Source of the DNA: Pseudomonas haemolytica
Lineage (GTDB): Bacteria; Pseudomonadota; Gammaproteobacteria; Pseudomonadales; Pseudomonadaceae
Direction of reading: 5' to 3'
DNA length: 64,000 nt
Assembly (NCBI RefSeq): GCF_009659625.1
Contig: NZ_VOIW01000001.1
Location: 124,001 to 188,000 of the forward strand
Shown here in pieces: positions 1 through 9,162 of the stretch (positions are counted from its first letter, which is position 1; the number at the start of each line of letters is the position of its first letter). Below the pieces are notes generated by a model. It was not told where the DNA came from and did not search any database. It saw only the letters and a program-made list of their open reading frames with translations. Made by a program: the position numbers and the translations under genes.

Positions 1-561
1 CGCGGCCGTGATCGCCTGCGCAATGCCCCCGCAGGCGGCAATATGGTTTTCCTTGATCAGAAACGCGTCATACAGCCCGATGCGATGATTATGGCAACCG
101 CCGCAGGTGACCGCGTACTTCTGCGCCAGGCGCAGGCCCGGCAATGTCTTGCGGGTGTCCAGTAGCTTGACCTGGGTGCTGGCAACAAAGTCCGCCAGGA
201 ACTGCGCACGGGTAGCTACCCCTGACAGCATCTGCAGAAAATTCAGCGCACAGCGTTCACCACTGAGCAGCGAACGTGCCGGGCCTTCAAGGTGGAACAG
301 CGCCTGGTTGGGGCTGACACGCTCACCATCGGCCACCTGCCAATGCACGGCGACCCGCGGGTCCAGTTGGCGAAATACCGCATCCACCCAGGCCGTACCG
401 GCGATAACGGCCGCCTCGCGGGTAATGATCGTGGCCTTGGCCAGCCGTTCGGCCGGGATCAACTGTGCGGTGATGTCGCCACTGCCGATGTCTTCCAGCA
501 GTGCGCGGCGCACGTTGGCTTCGATTTCGGCAGTGAGGTCGGCAAGACGGAGGTTCGGCAT
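1..561 (-). CDS. nadC: Nicotinate-nucleotide pyrophosphorylase (carboxylating), 3' end outside the window
   Basis: NadC converts quinolinate and PRPP to nicotinate mononucleotide, CO2 and pyrophosphate in de novo NAD synthesis in the cytoplasm. The 187 visible codons start MPNLRLADL and carry the family signatures [41 protein letters not shown] and the [17 protein letters not shown] stretch that lines the quinolinate/PRPP site. The family is usually about 280 residues, so roughly the last third lies left of base 1. The ATG at 561 is the first in-frame start. The gene faces away from the DUF1631 gene; a nadC-DUF1631-ampD-ampE order is familiar in Pseudomonas. Identification is secure; the C-terminus cannot be judged. 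Confidence 0.95.
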   Translation of the reverse strand, partial: MPNLRLADLTAEIEANVRRALLEDIGSGDITAQLIPAERLAKATIITREAAVIAGTAWVDAVFRQLDPRVAVHWQVADGERVSPNQALFHLEGPARSLLSGERCALNFLQMLSGVATRAQFLADFVASTQVKLLDTRKTLPGLRLAQKYAVTCGGCHNHRIGLYDAFLIKENHIAACGGIAQAITAA

Positions 562-804
562 AACAGGCTCCACAAACAAAGTGCCTCGATTATAGGGGCT
601 GCGTGCGTTTGAACCCAGGCTCGCCACTCAATTACAGCGCGACGGCAGAGTTTGCTGGCGCAACGGCCCTCATTTGCAAGATAATCGCGCGCCTTGCAAT
701 TGGCGTCATAGCTTTGACGTCCGGGTGGTAGACGGGTATTTGCCGTGCCTTTCAGGCCTGCCCCCGTTCTTTCCCCCTCAACACCGCCGTTTCAGGAGGC
801 CAGG

Positions 805-2955
805 ATGCACAATGACGGAAAGGTGGTGCCTATCAACAGGGCACAGGCCACGCCATCGCCGCTCGCACGCCTGCCGGTGGTGGTGCTGCAGGTGCGTGAC
901 AAGGCCGCGCAACAGCTGCAACAGGGTTTACAGGAGCTGTTCGATAACGCCGATGACACCCTGTTCGAAATGGCTGACAAAGCCCGTAGCACCGTCGATC
1001 ATCATATTTTTTTCGAGGCCATGCGCGACCTGCGCCTCAAGCGCAAGAATTTCGAGCGCGTGTTCATGGAACAGCTGTTTGCGGCCTTCGCCAATCTGGG
1101 TCAGGCCGGGCGCGGCGACTTGCACCTGGTGCCGGTGGTGTCCTACGAATCGGTACGTGGTACAAGCGCCGATGATCTGGAAAGAGCCGTGGCCCTGGAA
1201 GCGATGCTCAGTCGAGTGCGGCACCGTGATGGCTTGGCATTGGGGCAACTGAGCGCGAGGCTCAGTGAATTGCTCGGCAGGCGCCTGGATGATCATGAGA
1301 ACCCTCTGGGCCCGGCACTGCTCTGTGGGTTTTTCCTGCAGGCGGGGCGCAGCCTGGGAGTCGAGATCCGCGTCAAGCTGATCATGCTCAAGCTCTTTGA
1401 AAAATACGTGCTTAGTGACGCTGACCTGCTGTACGCGGAAGCCAATCAACTATTGGTCGCCACTGGGGTGCTGCCCGAACTCAAGGCCGTTCCGTCCCGT
1501 CGTCTCGGCGAGCGTGCGAACCGTGAACAGCACCACGCCAACCAGCCGATTGCCGAACTGCCACTCGATGAAAGCGGTCAGCAAGCCTTCAGTGCCTTGC
1601 AAAAATTGTTGGTCGCCGTGCGTGGTAGCGTGGCGCCGACCCTCGAAGCCAGTGCCGAGCCACAACCCATTGACACTCGCGACCTGCTTCGCCTGCTTTC
1701 GCATTTGCAACAATACGTCCCGGAGCCCGAGGCCGAGGACGATTTCGACCTGCGAAACCATCTTGAACAGTTGCTGACCCGGGTCAGTGTCAAGAGTGGC
1801 AAGTCGCGGGTGGTGGAAGATGCTGACGAAGATGTGATCAACCTGGTGGCCTTGCTGTTCGAATTCATGCTCGATGACGGCAGTGTGCCGGACGCTTTCA
1901 AGGGCCTGATCGCCCGCTTGCAGATCCCACTGCTGAAAGTCGCCGTGCTGGACAAGAGCCTGTTCAGCTGCGCGAACCATCCGGCGCGGCGCTTGCTCAA
2001 TGAAATCGCGAGCGCCGTCATAGGGTGGGGCCCGCAGGACGATCCACGCGACACCCTGTACGTGCGTATCGAGCAGGTGGTACAGCGCTTGCTGAACGAG
2101 TATGTCGAAGACCCGGAGATTTTTTTCCAGATGCTGACGCAGTTCAGCGCGTTTGCCGCTGATGAGCGCAGGCGCAGCGAGTTGCTGGAACGGCATACCC
2201 GTGACGCCGCACGCGAGCGCCTGCAACTGGAAGCTGCGCGCGAGCGTGTGGCGCAAGTGCTCAATCGACGGCTTTTGGGCCAAGTCCTGCCGCAGTTTGT
2301 GGTGCAATTCCTGCAACAGGCGTGGAGCCAGGTGCTGGTGGTGACCACTCTCAAGCACGGCGAACAATCGCTGCAATGGCAAGCGGCGCTGCGCACCATG
2401 GATGAGTTGATCTGCAGCGTTGGTTTGCGGGAAGGCACCGAGGCGGGCCGGTATTTGCTTGAGCAATTGCCAGGGCTGCTCAAGGCATTGCGTGACGGTT
2501 TGGCCGGTGCGGCGTTCGATCCTTTCAGCACCCGTGAGTTTTTCCTGCGGTTGCAGGCCGTGCATGTTCAGCCGTTCGAAGGCGAGGGCGCCGACGCGTT
2601 GGTCGAAGTCCACGAGCCCATTACCCTCGGCCCGGGCTTGCGGGTCGCTGTTGAGTCCTTGCCCGGTGATGACGCCGACTTGCTCAAGGCTCAGCAATTG
2701 CGGATCGGCGTCTGGGTGGCGTTTCAGCAAGATCAAGTAACCACCCTGCGCTGCAAGCTGACGGCAATCATGCCCCCCGCCAACACCTACGTTTTTGTCA
2801 GCCGTACGGGGCTCAAAGCCTTGGAGAAAAGCGCCGAGCAATTGGCCGTGGCGTTCAAGTGTGGCGCGCTGCGCGTCTTGGACGATGGCTTGCTGTTCGA
2901 CCGTGCGCTGGCTGCGGTGATGGCCAACCTGCGTCAACTCAATCGCGGCAAGTGA
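805..2955 (+). CDS. DUF1631 family protein
   Basis: A 716-residue cytoplasmic protein of the DUF1631 family, found beside nadC and ampD in pseudomonads. No enzymatic motif is recognised. The chain is acidic and helix-rich with repeated Leu/Gln-rich stretches. It ends in a region (about residues 590-700) with a beta-rich look and the phrase TYVFVSRTGLKALEKS, reminiscent of a small PilZ-like or regulatory fold; that comparison is inference. I chose the ATG at 805 because a strong ribosome site (AGGAGG at 796-801) stands just before it, although the frame is open from 745. Known family, unknown function. Confidence 0.85.
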   Translation: MHNDGKVVPINRAQATPSPLARLPVVVLQVRDKAAQQLQQGLQELFDNADDTLFEMADKARSTVDHHIFFEAMRDLRLKRKNFERVFMEQLFAAFANLGQAGRGDLHLVPVVSYESVRGTSADDLERAVALEAMLSRVRHRDGLALGQLSARLSELLGRRLDDHENPLGPALLCGFFLQAGRSLGVEIRVKLIMLKLFEKYVLSDADLLYAEANQLLVATGVLPELKAVPSRRLGERANREQHHANQPIAELPLDESGQQAFSALQKLLVAVRGSVAPTLEASAEPQPIDTRDLLRLLSHLQQYVPEPEAEDDFDLRNHLEQLLTRVSVKSGKSRVVEDADEDVINLVALLFEFMLDDGSVPDAFKGLIARLQIPLLKVAVLDKSLFSCANHPARRLLNEIASAVIGWGPQDDPRDTLYVRIEQVVQRLLNEYVEDPEIFFQMLTQFSAFAADERRRSELLERHTRDAARERLQLEAARERVAQVLNRRLLGQVLPQFVVQFLQQAWSQVLVVTTLKHGEQSLQWQAALRTMDELICSVGLREGTEAGRYLLEQLPGLLKALRDGLAGAAFDPFSTREFFLRLQAVHVQPFEGEGADALVEVHEPITLGPGLRVAVESLPGDDADLLKAQQLRIGVWVAFQQDQVTTLRCKLTAIMPPANTYVFVSRTGLKALEKSAEQLAVAFKCGALRVLDDGLLFDRALAAVMANLRQLNRGK

Positions 2956-3016
2956 TCGCAACCACAGGGCGGAACGCGGCATACTGGTAACACCTCGTCT
3001 CATTCAAGGAGCCTGT

Positions 3017-3580
3017 ATGCAGTTGGACCCCGCCAGCGGTTGGTGCCAAGGCATTCGTCATTGCCCGTCGCCCAACTTCAACGAGCGCCCTGAAGGTGAA
3101 ATCTCGCTGTTGGTGGTGCACAACATCAGCTTGCCTCCGGCGCAGTTCGCCACTGGCAAGGTGCAGGAGTTCTTCCAGAACCGCCTGGATGTATCGGAAC
3201 ATCCCTACTTTGAAGGGATTGCCCACCTACGTGTGTCTGCGCATTTTCTGATTGAGCGTGACGGCACTGTGACGCAATTTGTTTCTTGCCGGGACCGGGC
3301 TTGGCATGCCGGCATTTCCAGCTTCGAGGGGCGCGAGGTGTGCAACGATTTCTCCCTGGGCATCGAGTTGGAGGGCACCGACGAACTGCCGTTTACCGAT
3401 GCCCAGTATGCGGCGCTGATCGACTTGGCGCGCCAGTTGCTGTTGGCTTACCCAGCGATAACCCACCAACGTATTTGTGGTCACAGCGACATCGCACCGG
3501 GGCGCAAGACTGACCCGGGCCCCGCTTTTGATTGGAGGCGCTTTCGCAGCGCCCTGCAGAATGGAGGACACAAACAATGA
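3017..3580 (+). CDS. ampD: 1,6-anhydro-N-acetylmuramyl-L-alanine amidase AmpD
   Basis: AmpD is the cytoplasmic zinc amidase that removes the stem peptide from 1,6-anhydroMurNAc peptides during cell-wall recycling; its loss derepresses AmpC beta-lactamase through AmpR. The 187-residue length is normal. The sequence has the family start (LDPASGWCQGIRHCPSPN), the first zinc-ligand block LLVVHNISLP, the central FSLGIELEGTD, and the C-terminal GHSDIAPGRKTDPGPAFDW containing the remaining His and Asp ligands. An AAGGAG site at 3006-3011 precedes the ATG. The TGA overlaps the ATG of ampE (ATGA), so the two are translationally coupled. Confidence 0.96.
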   Translation: MQLDPASGWCQGIRHCPSPNFNERPEGEISLLVVHNISLPPAQFATGKVQEFFQNRLDVSEHPYFEGIAHLRVSAHFLIERDGTVTQFVSCRDRAWHAGISSFEGREVCNDFSLGIELEGTDELPFTDAQYAALIDLARQLLLAYPAITHQRICGHSDIAPGRKTDPGPAFDWRRFRSALQNGGHKQ

Positions 3581-4413
3581 GTTTCCTGGTGTTGGTGCTG
3601 GCGGTCTGGATCGAGAAGTTCTCGGCCTTGCGCCTGCGGTTGCAGCGCGACGGTGGATGGCTGCGGGAGTTGGCCAAGCTGGAATCGAGCCCACGCATGG
3701 GCAAGCGACCCTGGCTGATCTTGCTGGTGCTGGTGCTGCTGCCCGTGGCATTACTGGCACTATTGTTGTTGGTACTGGAGCCGGTGGCCTATGGCCTGTT
3801 GGCATTGCCGGTGCATTTGCTGGTGGTGATCTATAGCCTGGGCCGTGGCGATCTGCTGGCAGGGCTGGGCCCGTTTCGTGATGCCTGGCGGCGCGGTGAC
3901 CTGCAAGCTGCCGAACATGTGGCCGAGCGCGACCTGAAGCTTGGCGCCGACAGTGGCGAGCAATTGTTGGAGCGCGTCCAGGGCCATCTGTTATGGCAGG
4001 CCTATCAGAGCTTTTTCGCAGTAATTTTCTGGTATTTCCTGTTAGGCCCGGTGGCCGCTTTGGCCTATCGCCTGTTGGCGCTGGCCAGCGAACACAGCCA
4101 GAACCCGTTGGTGGCCGAACGCGCCACGCAGTTGCGTCACGCGTTTGACTGGCTACCGGTACGACTGCTGGCGGCGAGCTTTGCTTTGGTGGGCAACTTC
4201 GTCGGGGTCAGCCGTGTGATGCTCCACGAACTGCTGAGCTGGGACATCAGCGCGGCACAACTGATGGAAAAAGTTGGCCTGGCCGCCGCCGAAATCCCGC
4301 CGCCGGTGGTGGGCGCCGATGGCATCAAAAGCCTGGATCGCCTGTGGGAACTGCTGCTGCGTGCGGCGGTGCTGTGGTATGCCGGGTTTGCTATCTGGAC
4401 CGTTTTGCCCTGA
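3577..4413 (+). CDS. ampE: Regulatory/signalling membrane protein AmpE
   Basis: AmpE is an inner-membrane protein co-transcribed with ampD; its exact role in beta-lactamase signalling is unsettled. The 278-residue product begins MSFLVLVLAVWIEKF, has a hydrophobic pair of segments at about residues 45-85 (LILLVLVLLPVALLALLLLVLEP and the segment that follows), further segments near 150-175, and ends in a hydrophobic helix at the C-terminus (AAVLWYAGFAIWTVLP). I start it at 3577, the ATG overlapping the ampD stop, rather than at the upstream open frame inside ampD. A likely hairpin terminator follows. Confidence 0.92.
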   Translation: MSFLVLVLAVWIEKFSALRLRLQRDGGWLRELAKLESSPRMGKRPWLILLVLVLLPVALLALLLLVLEPVAYGLLALPVHLLVVIYSLGRGDLLAGLGPFRDAWRRGDLQAAEHVAERDLKLGADSGEQLLERVQGHLLWQAYQSFFAVIFWYFLLGPVAALAYRLLALASEHSQNPLVAERATQLRHAFDWLPVRLLAASFALVGNFVGVSRVMLHELLSWDISAAQLMEKVGLAAAEIPPPVVGADGIKSLDRLWELLLRAAVLWYAGFAIWTVLP

Positions 4414-4420
4414 GTCATAG

Positions 4421-4447
4421 CGGCGTGGGGATCCATTACCCACGCCG
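4421..4447 (+). terminator. Hairpin after ampE
   Basis: A perfect 9-bp stem (CGGCGTGGG / CCCACGCCG) with a 9-base loop begins 8 bases after the ampE stop. It lacks a proper T run, so termination is plausible but not certain. Confidence 0.4.
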
Positions 4448-4563
4448 TTAACCTTACGTTACAAAACTTCCTTTCGAATTGAGCTATACAGACAGAGCGC
4501 CAAATAGTGGCTATCTGCCGCCGCCCTGCGCCTCAATAAAAATAATAGAAAGGGAGGTCACCT

Positions 4564-6594
4564 GTGAAGAGCTTGCTCTATCCAGCCGTCGCGCTGATGA
4601 ACCGCCTGAGCTTCGGCATGAAGTTCAGCCTGATCAGCGTGCTGTTCCTGCTGCCGATGCTGGCGACCAACTATTTCCTGGTGCGTGATTCCTGGCGCGA
4701 ATTCCAGGGCACCCGCATCGAACTGCAAAGCCTTGACCTGCTCGGCAGCAGCCTGGTGTTGCGTCGTGACCTGGAGTCGCTCAACAACCAGGTGCAGATC
4801 AACGCCACCCTTGGTCAGTCCGGCAAGGCCGCTGACCTTGAGACCAGGATCGGCGCCTTGGAGCAAAGTGTGCTGGACCGTCTGCAGGGCCTTAGCGCCA
4901 TGGCGAATCAACCTGAGCAAGTCGCAGTTTTCGAAAACAAGCGCGACGAGTTGATCGCCGCGTTCAAGGCCCAGCAACAGGAAACCTCGTTGCTCAACAA
5001 AACCGCGCTGATCGGCAAATTACTCAACCAAGCCCAGATGCTGAGCCAAATCATTGCCAGCCAAGCCGGCTTGAGCCGTGACGCGCAAAGTGAGCTGCGC
5101 CAGCTCTCCAATCTGGTCACCACCGTCACTCCGCAAGTCACCCAGGCGCTGGGAGAGGGCCGGGCGATGGGCGCGTATTCGTTGGGCCAAGGTTTCATCA
5201 ATTCGTCTTCCAGCACACGCTTTGATGAGCTGTTGCAGCAATTGGAAAAGCTTCAGGGCGAATATGGCTTGAAGTTGCAGGATGCGCTGGGCATCAGCAA
5301 CGCCGCGCACGCAGCACTCGACACGTTGGCCCAAGCCAGCCAGGCCAGCCTGAAGCAAGGCAGTGAGTTGTTCGAAGAACAGGTGGTGATGGCAGAGACC
5401 CTCGACATGGCGTGGCAAGGCTTTTACGACAGCGTCAGCCAACTGATGGCCAAGACGTATCAATTGGATGACGCCACTCTGACGTTCCTCGAGCAGCAAT
5501 TGCAGCAACGGCTGGCACAAAACCGCATGCACATGGTGCTGCTGATCACGGCCCTGGCGGCGATGTTCGCGCTGATTTTCTATCTGTATGCGGGCTTCTT
5601 TGTTTCCACACGCACCACTTTGCATCGCTTGGGGGCGATGATGGACAAAGTGGCGGCAGGTGACATGACGGTTACCTTCGTTGCCCAAAGCCGCGATGAG
5701 CTTGGGGACTTGGGCCAAGTGTTCAATGGCACCGTGGCCAAGATCCATGACTTGATCGAGCGTGTCGGGCATACGGTCAGCCAGGTCGAATTGCAGGCCG
5801 GCCAGGTGCAGGCGGTTTCGTCCCAGAGTAACCAGGCGGTGTCCGGCCAGCGCAGCCAGATCGAACAAGTGGCGACGGCGATGAATCAGATGTCCGCCAC
5901 TGCCCAGGAAGTGGCGCGCAGCGCCGCGGCTGCGGTCAGCAGCGCCCAGAGCGTTAACGATGAAACCGTCAGCGGGCGTGCGCTGGTGCAATCCCAGCAA
6001 GGCGGCATCGTGCGCCTGGCTTTGGAGATCGATGAGTCGGTGCGGGTTATCAACCAGTTAGCCGTCGACAGCCAATCCATCAGCCGCGTATTGGACGTGA
6101 TCAAGAGCATTGCCGAGCAGACCAACTTGTTGGCGCTCAACGCGGCCATCGAAGCCGCACGCGCGGGTGAACAGGGGCGCGGTTTTGCGGTTGTGGCCGA
6201 TGAGGTACGCACCCTGGCCCGGCGCACCCAGCATTCCACCGAAGAAATCGAACAGATGATCAGCCGCTTGCATAGCGGCGTTGGCGCGGCGGTGAAGGCC
6301 ATGGGCAGCAGCCATGAAATGGCGAGTGGCACGGTGGGGCAGTCGGAGAAAGTCCAGCAGGCCTTGGAAAATATCCTCGGCGCCGTCGGGATGATCGTCG
6401 ACCAGAACCAGCAGATCGCCGCTGCCGTGGAGCAGCAAACGGCGGTCGCCCAAGACATCGACCAGAATATTGTTGAAATCAATCGCGCCGGCGAGCATGC
6501 AGCGCACGGCGCCCAGCAGACTGAAGCGGCCAGCCGGCAATTGTCGGCGCAGGTTATTGAGTTGAAGCAATTGATTGGTGCGTTTCGTGTGTAG
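4564..6594 (+). CDS. Methyl-accepting chemotaxis protein
   Basis: A 676-residue transmembrane chemoreceptor that passes ligand signals to CheA/CheW. It has an N-terminal membrane helix (about residues 20-40, [18 protein letters not shown]), a long periplasmic helical sensor of nearly 280 residues rich in Gln and Leu, a second membrane helix at about 323-346, a HAMP domain, and the cytoplasmic signalling hairpin with the highly conserved tip [19 protein letters not shown] at about 518-536. The start is GTG at 4564, supported by AGGGAGG seven bases upstream. It stands alone, with no che genes nearby. The ligand cannot be read from sequence. An orthologue lies between speC and ampE in P. aeruginosa (from memory). 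Confidence 0.93.
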   Translation: MKSLLYPAVALMNRLSFGMKFSLISVLFLLPMLATNYFLVRDSWREFQGTRIELQSLDLLGSSLVLRRDLESLNNQVQINATLGQSGKAADLETRIGALEQSVLDRLQGLSAMANQPEQVAVFENKRDELIAAFKAQQQETSLLNKTALIGKLLNQAQMLSQIIASQAGLSRDAQSELRQLSNLVTTVTPQVTQALGEGRAMGAYSLGQGFINSSSSTRFDELLQQLEKLQGEYGLKLQDALGISNAAHAALDTLAQASQASLKQGSELFEEQVVMAETLDMAWQGFYDSVSQLMAKTYQLDDATLTFLEQQLQQRLAQNRMHMVLLITALAAMFALIFYLYAGFFVSTRTTLHRLGAMMDKVAAGDMTVTFVAQSRDELGDLGQVFNGTVAKIHDLIERVGHTVSQVELQAGQVQAVSSQSNQAVSGQRSQIEQVATAMNQMSATAQEVARSAAAAVSSAQSVNDETVSGRALVQSQQGGIVRLALEIDESVRVINQLAVDSQSISRVLDVIKSIAEQTNLLALNAAIEAARAGEQGRGFAVVADEVRTLARRTQHSTEEIEQMISRLHSGVGAAVKAMGSSHEMASGTVGQSEKVQQALENILGAVGMIVDQNQQIAAAVEQQTAVAQDIDQNIVEINRAGEHAAHGAQQTEAASRQLSAQVIELKQLIGAFRV

Positions 6595-6720
6595 GAATTT
6601 TCTATAGGATTGGGCTTCGGGCGGCGTAGCGCATGTCTTGATTTACCAGGCTATGTTTTATCGCGGCGTGAATGGGTGAGACTTTGTTTCACTCAGTCAC
6701 GGTCTCGAGGAGGCACGGCG

Positions 6721-7152
6721 ATGACCGCTGTAATCGGCAGCATCAGAGGGCATTGCGCCCAGTGCGACATGACGTTTGTACTCAAGCCTTGGCAACTGAA
6801 CGCCATTGCCATCGATGTACCTTTTGACTGTACGTACTGCCACTCAGGCTTGCAGTTGCTTTGCCACAAACAGTTGCGTCAATTTCGCGCCTTGGACCAA
6901 TGGGCGCTGGTGCGGCCGAGCATGATCATACTGACGTGCGCGACCTTGCTGGTGGCGTTGGTCGCGGAGTGGGTGGGGCTGCTCAGTGTGATCGGGCAGT
7001 TCAACATTTCGCTGGTCGCGGTGTTTATCCATTGCCTGGTCGTGCGCTACGCCCGTCATCGACAAAAAATGACCTTGAACTTGCAGGTCATCCACCCGCT
7101 ACCACTTGAACAGCTCGCACGCATTGCGTGTGCTCGCCTCTGCCAGCAATGA
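6721..7152 (+). CDS. Small membrane protein with N-terminal zinc-ribbon-like cysteines
   Basis: A 143-residue protein not assigned to a named family. The N-terminal 45 residues carry two CxxC pairs (CAQC at about 12-15, CTYC at about 38-41), a zinc-ribbon arrangement. Two hydrophobic segments follow (about 63-85 and 90-110: MIILTCATLLVALVAEWVGLL and FNISLVAVFIHCLVV), then a basic turn RYARHRQKM. The ATG at 6721 is preceded by GAGGAGG (6707-6713). The last 54 bases overlap the 3' end of the convergent tatD gene. The intact SD and membrane pattern argue for a real gene; function is unknown. Confidence 0.7.
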   Translation: MTAVIGSIRGHCAQCDMTFVLKPWQLNAIAIDVPFDCTYCHSGLQLLCHKQLRQFRALDQWALVRPSMIILTCATLLVALVAEWVGLLSVIGQFNISLVAVFIHCLVVRYARHRQKMTLNLQVIHPLPLEQLARIACARLCQQ

Positions 7153-7875
7153 AGGGCTGATACCCATCCGCTCGGCCAGCGCGGTGCAGATGTCCGGCAA
7201 GTGCTGCGGGCTGTTGCGCTGGTTCGGGTACATGACCGGGGCCATATCCGGCGAATCGGTTTCCAGCACCACGGCGTCAAGGGGTAGCTGGGCCAGCACC
7301 TTGTGCATTCGCAGTGCCTGGGGCCAGGTGGCGGCGCCGCCCAGGCCAAGTTTGAAACCGAGCTTGATGTACTCGCGGGCCTCCTCGACGCTGCCGGCGA
7401 ACGCATGGATGATGCCGCCCCGCGGCAGACGGATGCGCTTGAGGGTGGCAATCACAGCGGCGTGGCTGCGGCGCACATGTAGCAAGGCAGGCAGCTGGAA
7501 ATCCACTGCAAGTTTCAGTTGGGCTTCAAACAGGCTTTGCTGGCGCTCGCGGTCCAGGTGCTCAAGAAAATAATCCAGGCCGACTTCGCCTACGGCACAC
7601 AGTTGCCGATGGCCGTGCAGGCGTGTCAACCAATCACCCAGCTCCAGCAGGTCGGCAGGGCGGTGCTCATCGAGATACACCGGGTGCAAGCCGAAGGCGG
7701 CGAACAAGTCTTCGTCCTCCTGCACCAGATCCCATAGCCGCTGCCAATTGTTCTGATATACCCCCAACACCACCATGCGCCGCACGCCGAGTTGACGGCT
7801 GTGGGCGAGGACTTGCTGGCGGTCGTGGTCGAAATCCGCGAAGTCCAAATGGGTGTGGGTGTCGATCAGCTCCAC
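7099..7875 (-). CDS. TatD family metal-dependent hydrolase / 3'-5' nuclease
   Basis: TatD-family proteins are TIM-barrel, metal-dependent nucleases of the amidohydrolase superfamily. The 258-residue product has the first metal motif IDTHTHLDF (residues 3-11), GEVGLDYF (about 98-105), the LLHVRRSH histidine block, IIHAFAGS, and LETDSPDMAPVMYP near 200-213. It begins with GTG at 7875, two bases after the stop of cra, with GAGG seven bases upstream, so it is probably translated from the cra message. Its end overlaps the convergent zinc-ribbon membrane gene by 54 bases. In fluorescent pseudomonads a tatD-like gene commonly sits next to cra-fruBKA. Confidence 0.9.
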   Translation of the reverse strand: MELIDTHTHLDFADFDHDRQQVLAHSRQLGVRRMVVLGVYQNNWQRLWDLVQEDEDLFAAFGLHPVYLDEHRPADLLELGDWLTRLHGHRQLCAVGEVGLDYFLEHLDRERQQSLFEAQLKLAVDFQLPALLHVRRSHAAVIATLKRIRLPRGGIIHAFAGSVEEAREYIKLGFKLGLGGAATWPQALRMHKVLAQLPLDAVVLETDSPDMAPVMYPNQRNSPQHLPDICTALAERMGISPSLLAEASTRNACELFKW

Positions 7876-7877
7876 GC

Positions 7878-8873
7878 TCAGGCCTCGTGAATACGCTGCT
7901 TGAAGGTCCGGCCAATCGCATGGACACCAGGTTGGTACTGCTCCTCCTCAATGGCGGCCAGGGCCAGGCGCAGGGCAGTCTCGGCGATCAGTTGATGTTG
8001 CTGGGCCATGGCGTTGACCGGCAGCGGCAGGAAATCCAGCAGTTGGGTATCGCCGAAGGTGCCCAGGCGCAGCGGTCGCGACCTGAGGGGGAAGTCATGC
8101 AGTGCGTCGAACACGCCTTGCAGCAGCACGTAGGAAGTCGTCACCAGCGCGTCCGGCAAATGCCCCAGGCGTTGCAGCAGTTGCTCCATCAACTGTCGGC
8201 CGCAATCACGGCTGAAGGCTTCGCCCTGTTCGACGATCACTTCGCCAGTGAAGCCTTGCAACGCTTCACGAAAACCTGCGGCGCGTTCCTGGCTGATGCT
8301 CAGCTCGGGGTGTGCGCCGATCAGCGCGATTTGCTTGGGCAGCGGTTGCAGCAGGCTACTGGTGAGTTGCTGGCAGGCCTGGCGGTCATCGCTGACCACC
8401 GAGCAGAATTGGCTCGGCTCCATGACCCGGTCGATGGCGATCACCGGCAAGCCCTTGGCTTTTAGCTCGCGATAGCTGTCATCGCTGGCCGGCAGGCAAC
8501 TGGCGACGAACAGCGCATCACAACGCCGCGCACGGAACAGTTGCAGCAGTTGGCGTTCGCTGTCGGCTTCGTCATCGGAGCTGGCAATCAGCAACTGATA
8601 GCCCCGCGCCCGCGCACCTTGCTCCAACAACTTGGCGATGCGTGCGTAACTGGGGTTTTCCAGGTCTGGCAGGATGAAACCCAACGTACGTGTATGCCGG
8701 CTGCGCAGCCCGGCGGCTTGGGGGTTGGGAGTAAAACCATGGGCTTGGACCACGGCACGTACACGCTCAACGGTTGCGTTGCTGATGCGTTGCTGTGCGG
8801 CCTTGCCATTGATGACGTAGCTGGCGGTGGTTACGGACACACCGGCCAGACGTGCGATATCACTGAGTTTCAA
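7878..8873 (-). CDS. cra: Catabolite repressor/activator Cra (FruR), LacI family
   Basis: Cra is a LacI/GalR-type repressor; in Pseudomonas it controls the fructose PTS genes and responds to fructose-1-phosphate. The protein opens with the HTH LSDIARLAGVSVTTASYVINGKA, followed by the hinge region and a periplasmic-binding-like effector domain ending FKQRIHEA. I place the start at the TTG at 8873 (331 residues), because there the protein begins directly at the HTH as family members do and AAGGA lies upstream; longer in-frame starts at 8936 and 8960 would add an uncharged leader of unclear value. It is divergent from fruBKA and followed by tatD after two bases. Confidence 0.93.
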   Translation of the reverse strand: MKLSDIARLAGVSVTTASYVINGKAAQQRISNATVERVRAVVQAHGFTPNPQAAGLRSRHTRTLGFILPDLENPSYARIAKLLEQGARARGYQLLIASSDDEADSERQLLQLFRARRCDALFVASCLPASDDSYRELKAKGLPVIAIDRVMEPSQFCSVVSDDRQACQQLTSSLLQPLPKQIALIGAHPELSISQERAAGFREALQGFTGEVIVEQGEAFSRDCGRQLMEQLLQRLGHLPDALVTTSYVLLQGVFDALHDFPLRSRPLRLGTFGDTQLLDFLPLPVNAMAQQHQLIAETALRLALAAIEEEQYQPGVHAIGRTFKQRIHEA

Positions 8874-9018
8874 ACCGGGATTTCCTTGTTTTTTAGAGCG
8901 TGCCCCGACATTTTGTCCAATCGTAACCGATTCCAGCATACGACCAATGTCCCAAGGCAAGCGCCGAGTGGTCCTTCAAGCTTGCGTAATTAACGCGTAA
9001 TCTGCCATAAATTCTAGA

Positions 9019-9030
9019 TTAAACGTTTCA
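9019..9030 (+). promoter_or_regulatory. Cra operator upstream of fruB
   Basis: The 12-base near-palindrome TTAAACGTTTCA lies between cra and fruB, 133 bases before fruB. It matches the Cra recognition sequence I recall for the P. putida fruB promoter. Binding here would give fructose-1-phosphate-relieved repression of fruBKA and possibly autoregulation of cra. Confidence 0.8.
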
Positions 9031-9056
9031 GCAGGCGTATTTTTACGATGTTCGCC

Positions 9057-9095
9057 ACTGAGTGACTACTGCCAATTGACCACTCAGTTATTTTT
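9057..9095 (+). promoter_or_regulatory. Leader hairpin with T-rich tail before fruB
   Basis: ACTGAGTG (9057-9064) pairs with CACTCAGT (9081-9088) and is followed at once by TATTTTTG. This resembles a weak intrinsic terminator or attenuator between the Cra operator and the fruB start. The stem is only 8 bp and the loop 16 bases, so the call is tentative. Confidence 0.35.
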
Positions 9096-9162
9096 GAACG
9101 TCTCGCGCTGATTTATTCAAAACAATACCTAGTGCGCACGCCGCACTAACTAGGAGAACGGC

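Noticed and set aside
1450..3003. Minus-strand frame of 517 codons opposite the DUF1631 gene
   Set aside because: Same antisense-shadow pattern; the plus-strand gene has a strong ribosome site and known neighbours.
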